A stretch of 64,000 bases of DNA from Styela clava (taxonomy: Eukaryota; Chordata; Ascidiacea; Stolidobranchia; Styelidae). The position numbers and the translations under genes are program-made. The stretch covers positions 7,884,974 to 7,948,973 of the forward strand of contig NC_135259.1 in the NCBI RefSeq assembly GCF_964204865.1, written 5' to 3'. The notes below the pieces were generated by a model, which was not told the origin of the DNA, made no database searches, and saw nothing but the letters and a program-made list of their open reading frames with translations. This document shows, one piece after another, positions 60,601 to 64,000 of the stretch. Position 1 is the first letter of the stretch; every line of letters begins with the position of its first letter.

Positions 60601-63600
60601 GCACTTCCACTACGACTTTAAACTCAATGACGCAAAGCACAGGTGACGCTCGCTATGGACGAAGTCATCAATTTTATGACACAGTTATGAATAAAACTTG
60701 TGTGTTTCCGTGTGTGTTTAATTAACCGGCAAGTATATGACTTGAAATAGAAAAAAAACATGATTTTCGCGGCCGTTCTTTCGTTCAATTAACGTCTTCC
60801 CCTGCCGTTTGTCGGCAACTCGTGATCATTGTTTATTATCACTGTCGGCAGAGTGGGTCTGACATCAGATGCGTTTCACCCATATTTTAGAATTAGAACT
60901 CGGTATAACCCCAGTTAGGAATGTTTTGTTCATCACTATGGCGTCATATTTAGGCATAGTAAAGAGGATTTATTTTAATTTTGATAATGCCATATTCCAT
61001 TAAAACCAACTGAATTGAGTGTATGTAGGTTGTCGTTTTTTTTTGATGTCATTCATCACAGCTGTACAACTGTGTGTACCTATTATACTGGTCATCACAC
61101 AGGATTCCTTTCATGTATAGGGGTGTGGCATCATGTGTTTTCATACTTGTGTTTGTAAGAATTTACAGCTAGCCTATTAAGCTGGAAGATCTAATGCTAA
61201 TATGAGTGTTATATGTAAACACTGAAACGGATTTGCCTGTGTGCAAAACATGCGTTTGTATGTTAAGCTGCTTATTAGAGAGGATTTTTGAGCATTAACT
61301 AACAAAAATGGTGTAATATCAAACATGGTCCAAAGATGTACTCGTGTGTTTAATCAACAAACCAAGGCACTTTTCTTCAATGCTAAATGCTAATTTATTA
61401 GATCGAGTTCATCTTCAGAGATATTTAGTGATTTGAAGGGACATTGGAATATTTTGAAGTTTATATTTGCCACCATTGTGGATGGAGAAATGATTTAGCA
61501 TAAATGGAATATAAAATTGATATTATTTGTAGATTCGGTAGGTGTGAATTCTAACAAAATGTAATCAATAGCATATGTATATTGCTCCTAAGATGCATAG
61601 AAAAGTTAACAGAAAGCTTTATAGATGGATAATTCTAAGGTATATTAGCTATAGCTATTTTAAAGGATCAAGTGCCGTATCAAGTAATTAATTCTAATTA
61701 ATCATTTATGCATTATTGCCACAAAAATCTTAAAATTCTCAGCCTAAGTCGAAATTCAATTACTGGGTACTTTACTATGAAAATCTTTTCTATGATCATT
61801 CATTAGATTGTTGTCTATAAATAAGCTTTTTATTGTGCCATATTGTCATATTACACAGTCTTCTAGTACGGCAGTTGATTTCTTACGTAGTTGATGTGAT
61901 TCACATTATGGTTTCATTGTGACTAATTCACACTGTTACGTATTGGAATATCTTCATACAATGTAACAGACGAGTGGGCGGTTTATTCAGTAACCATATG
62001 TAGTAAAGAAAAAATTACTCAGCTTGCTAAGTAGTGAGAAAGAATGTCAATAAGAAAAGGCCTATTTCAAATGCAAGATTATAGTAATAGAGTTTTTGAA
62101 AATATTTTTTGTCAGAGAGAGGACCAACTTAAATTTGATCTTTCTTGCCAGAAATTCATATTTAATGATAATTGTTAATAATTGTTCTTGTATAAAGTTT
62201 GTGTTTAACTAGTGTTAGATGATAACTTTATATTTGATGGGTGAGGTAAAAAAGAATTAAACTATTAGCACATATAGAAATCTAATTCTCATATTCACTA
62301 GCTACAGTTATGTTGAATATAACTGATTGCCTTAGTCTCACAAAAATTCTTTCCTTGAATTAACAGGGTGTATATATAGTTCTGTATTAAAATAGGTTAA
62401 AGAATTTTGATGGGCTTCGCGCAACGGCCAACGAGGGTGTATTGAATGAGTAAAAAAATTTAATGGAGAAGGGACTGATTTAAATAAAACAGATAAATAA
62501 AGGTATAGCTGACTTCACAATTAAATTGAAATTGTCACACGTCTTTATGAACATGCCATATATAAACCAAAATAGTGAAGTGATCTTTGTTGCTATGTAG
62601 AATAATATTTTACTTGGGAGTTTATCAACTCACGCTTCCAGAATGTTGTTAAAATATGACTCAAATCAATTAACATAACTCACAAATGATGTATTTTTGT
62701 ATCGCAGGAGTGTTTATTCACGTTCTTCTTCAGTCATTGTTACGACATGCCCGATTGTCAATCTGTTTCCGATTAAACTAAATAAACTTTTGCTATTTAT
62801 ATAAGTTGAACTCATTGGATGCCAAAATGATGATAAATTGAAAGATTAACACATCCGTTTAAAATTGTTTTGATTCAAATGGAGAAAAGTTTACCTAATG
62901 AATATTAAATATTTGTCAGCATCAATTCTGTTACCATGTACCAACTTTTGAAACTTTTGTTGAAATGAAAATTGATTTAACAAGTGATTCTGACAGCTGA
63001 TTCATACCAGAATCTACTTTTTGATTTAATCGGTCTTTGTAAAAATTGAATCATTTCATCGTGCCTTGTATTTCTGACATATATAATTGATAATTTAAAT
63101 GTTTTTTACTATTGTTTGTTATACAAAGCTTCCAATAATTTCATATTTTCATTTCCCTCAGGTCCTAATTCTCATATAACTGTACGTAGAGAGAGTGAAC
63201 AAATGTTGGATAGAAATGAAGAAAACATCAAGAATATTGGAACACACAAATCACCTGTAAGTAAGGTATATACAAATGTTTTGGCTTATTTTATGCTCAA
63301 GGCCTCATATTAGTCATATACTCATATGCCATTTCATATTTACTGCATAAATCAAAAAAACATAACACGTGAGAAAAATCATATAAGTTATGTATGTCCC
63401 TTTCTAAAAATATAATTTTTAATTTGTTACTGCATTTACTAAATATATATAATTGGAGCTTTATAAAATGCCTTATTAAGCAAGAAGTATCCCATGTAAT
63501 ATTTTTACTTCTCCATTTTTTATTACGGTAATACTATGATACACCCTCTGTCTGTAATTAGATGCAAATAGTTTACGGAATTGGCTATATTTAGACTTCT

Positions 63601-64000
63601 CTATATTTTCAAGTAAAACTCTCATTCGATTCCGTTAAATTTGTTGGCAAGTGTCTAATATATGATCTCAAAACAAAGAAGTTTGAGGAAATATTATAAC
63701 TGGCTATTGACCTTTATTTACTTAATAACTTACCTAATTACTTAAATTATTGTTATTTTCAGAATTTGAACCATTATTATGAGAGGCAAGTCTCAGGTGG
63801 TAATCATTTAAATGAAGAAAACCTGAATCCATCAGAATATCATAAGCAAATTATGATTACAACAGCGAACAGCTCTCCAGATCAGAATGTTAGTGTTGTG
63901 ACTGCCAGCAGTGACACTAATAATAGTATTGACAGTGGTCATCATAGTATAAAAGCAAAAATAATGTCACAAGACGCAAAAAATTATGGAAATTTTACAC
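54604..64000 (+). CDS. PARD3: PAR-3 polarity scaffold, 5' part (partial)
   Basis: Six exons: 54,604-54,720; 55,132-55,236; 56,308-56,467; 56,781-56,891; 63,162-63,256; 63,763 to the window edge. Phases join throughout (0, 0, 1, 1, 0). The first three exons encode the N-terminal self-association domain: RVTVCFGQTRVIVPCKGGAT, ARYKKAIGK, YRVKIRQLENAVDGGILDTD, DYVFDVAEDRDQ, LIAIFEEE, matching the start of vertebrate PARD3 (MKVTVCFG...). The rest in view is Ser/Asn-rich linker; PDZ domains must lie to the right. PAR-3 assembles with PAR-6 and aPKC at the apical cortex and junctions. I prefer the ATG at 54,604 (MRVTVCFG) because it aligns with the family start; an in-frame ATG at 54,595 adds three residues. 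Intron 4 is about 6.3 kb. Confidence 0.93.
56892..63161 (+). other. Large PAR-3 intron 4
   Basis: 6.27 kb with no exon that fits the PAR-3 frame. It is less uniformly AT-rich around 59.2-60.9 kb, which could hold an internal promoter or enhancers; this is a guess from composition. A minus-strand frame at 57,828-58,049 looks somewhat coding-like. Confidence 0.5.

Noticed and set aside
1-64000. Search for tRNA, rRNA and CRISPR arrays
   Set aside because: No cloverleaf with A and B boxes, no rRNA signature and no regular spacer array was recognised; the foldback repeats are transposon units, not CRISPR.

Overview
This is eukaryotic (metazoan) nuclear DNA: AT-rich, with intron-split genes using GT-AG splice sites, AATAAA poly(A) signals and many small DNA-transposon relics. 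The conserved genes (a TBC1D31 orthologue, an SLC19-type vitamin transporter, a PAR-3 polarity scaffold) are animal genes. The style of the sequence fits a marine invertebrate such as a tunicate, but that placement is a low-confidence guess; no marker gene in the window fixes the species.

Layout. 1-6.7 kb is a locally duplicated cluster of a tiny three-exon secreted-peptide gene: a promoter copy running off the left edge (minus), a decayed copy at 1.8-3.0 kb with a stop in its signal peptide, a promoter-only fragment at 4.0-4.9 kb, and an intact copy at 5.7-6.7 kb encoding a 40-residue, arginine-rich, Gly-ending product. 7.06-9.26 kb is a frameshifted DDE-like transposase-type pseudogene. 12.15-13.43 kb (minus) is a two-exon TPR-like protein and 16.19-16.70 kb (minus) a three-exon 89-residue protein of unknown function. 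23.6-28.6 kb (plus) is a complete eight-exon SLC19 folate/thiamine-transporter-family gene. 29.8-31.0 kb (minus) is a two-exon prepropeptide of 60 residues with a textbook amidated-peptide cassette, RR-WIPGPTWPPP-G-KKKR, too short for ORF-based gene finding. 33.6-36.9 kb (minus) is a full-length TBC1D31-like protein in one uninterrupted reading frame. 54.6 kb to the right edge is the 5' part of a PAR-3 (PARD3) gene, six exons, including a 6.3 kb intron.

Mobile DNA. The most striking element is a 5.5 kb foldback element at 38,470-43,981: arms of about 1.75 kb built from ~420 bp tandem repeats, 22 bp perfect ends, and a perfect 9 bp target duplication. Several hAT-type MITEs with 8 bp duplications (19.2, 26.2, 29.25, 45.65, 47.2 kb) and an 8 bp-TSD element at 37.4 kb are also bounded, plus two further dispersed repeat families and a long hairpin at 11.0 kb.

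The conserved genes are unrelated housekeeping or cell-biology loci (vitamin uptake, centrosome/cilium, cell polarity). The novel content is the two families of very small secreted peptide precursors, both hidden from ORF tracks by introns, and the foldback element.
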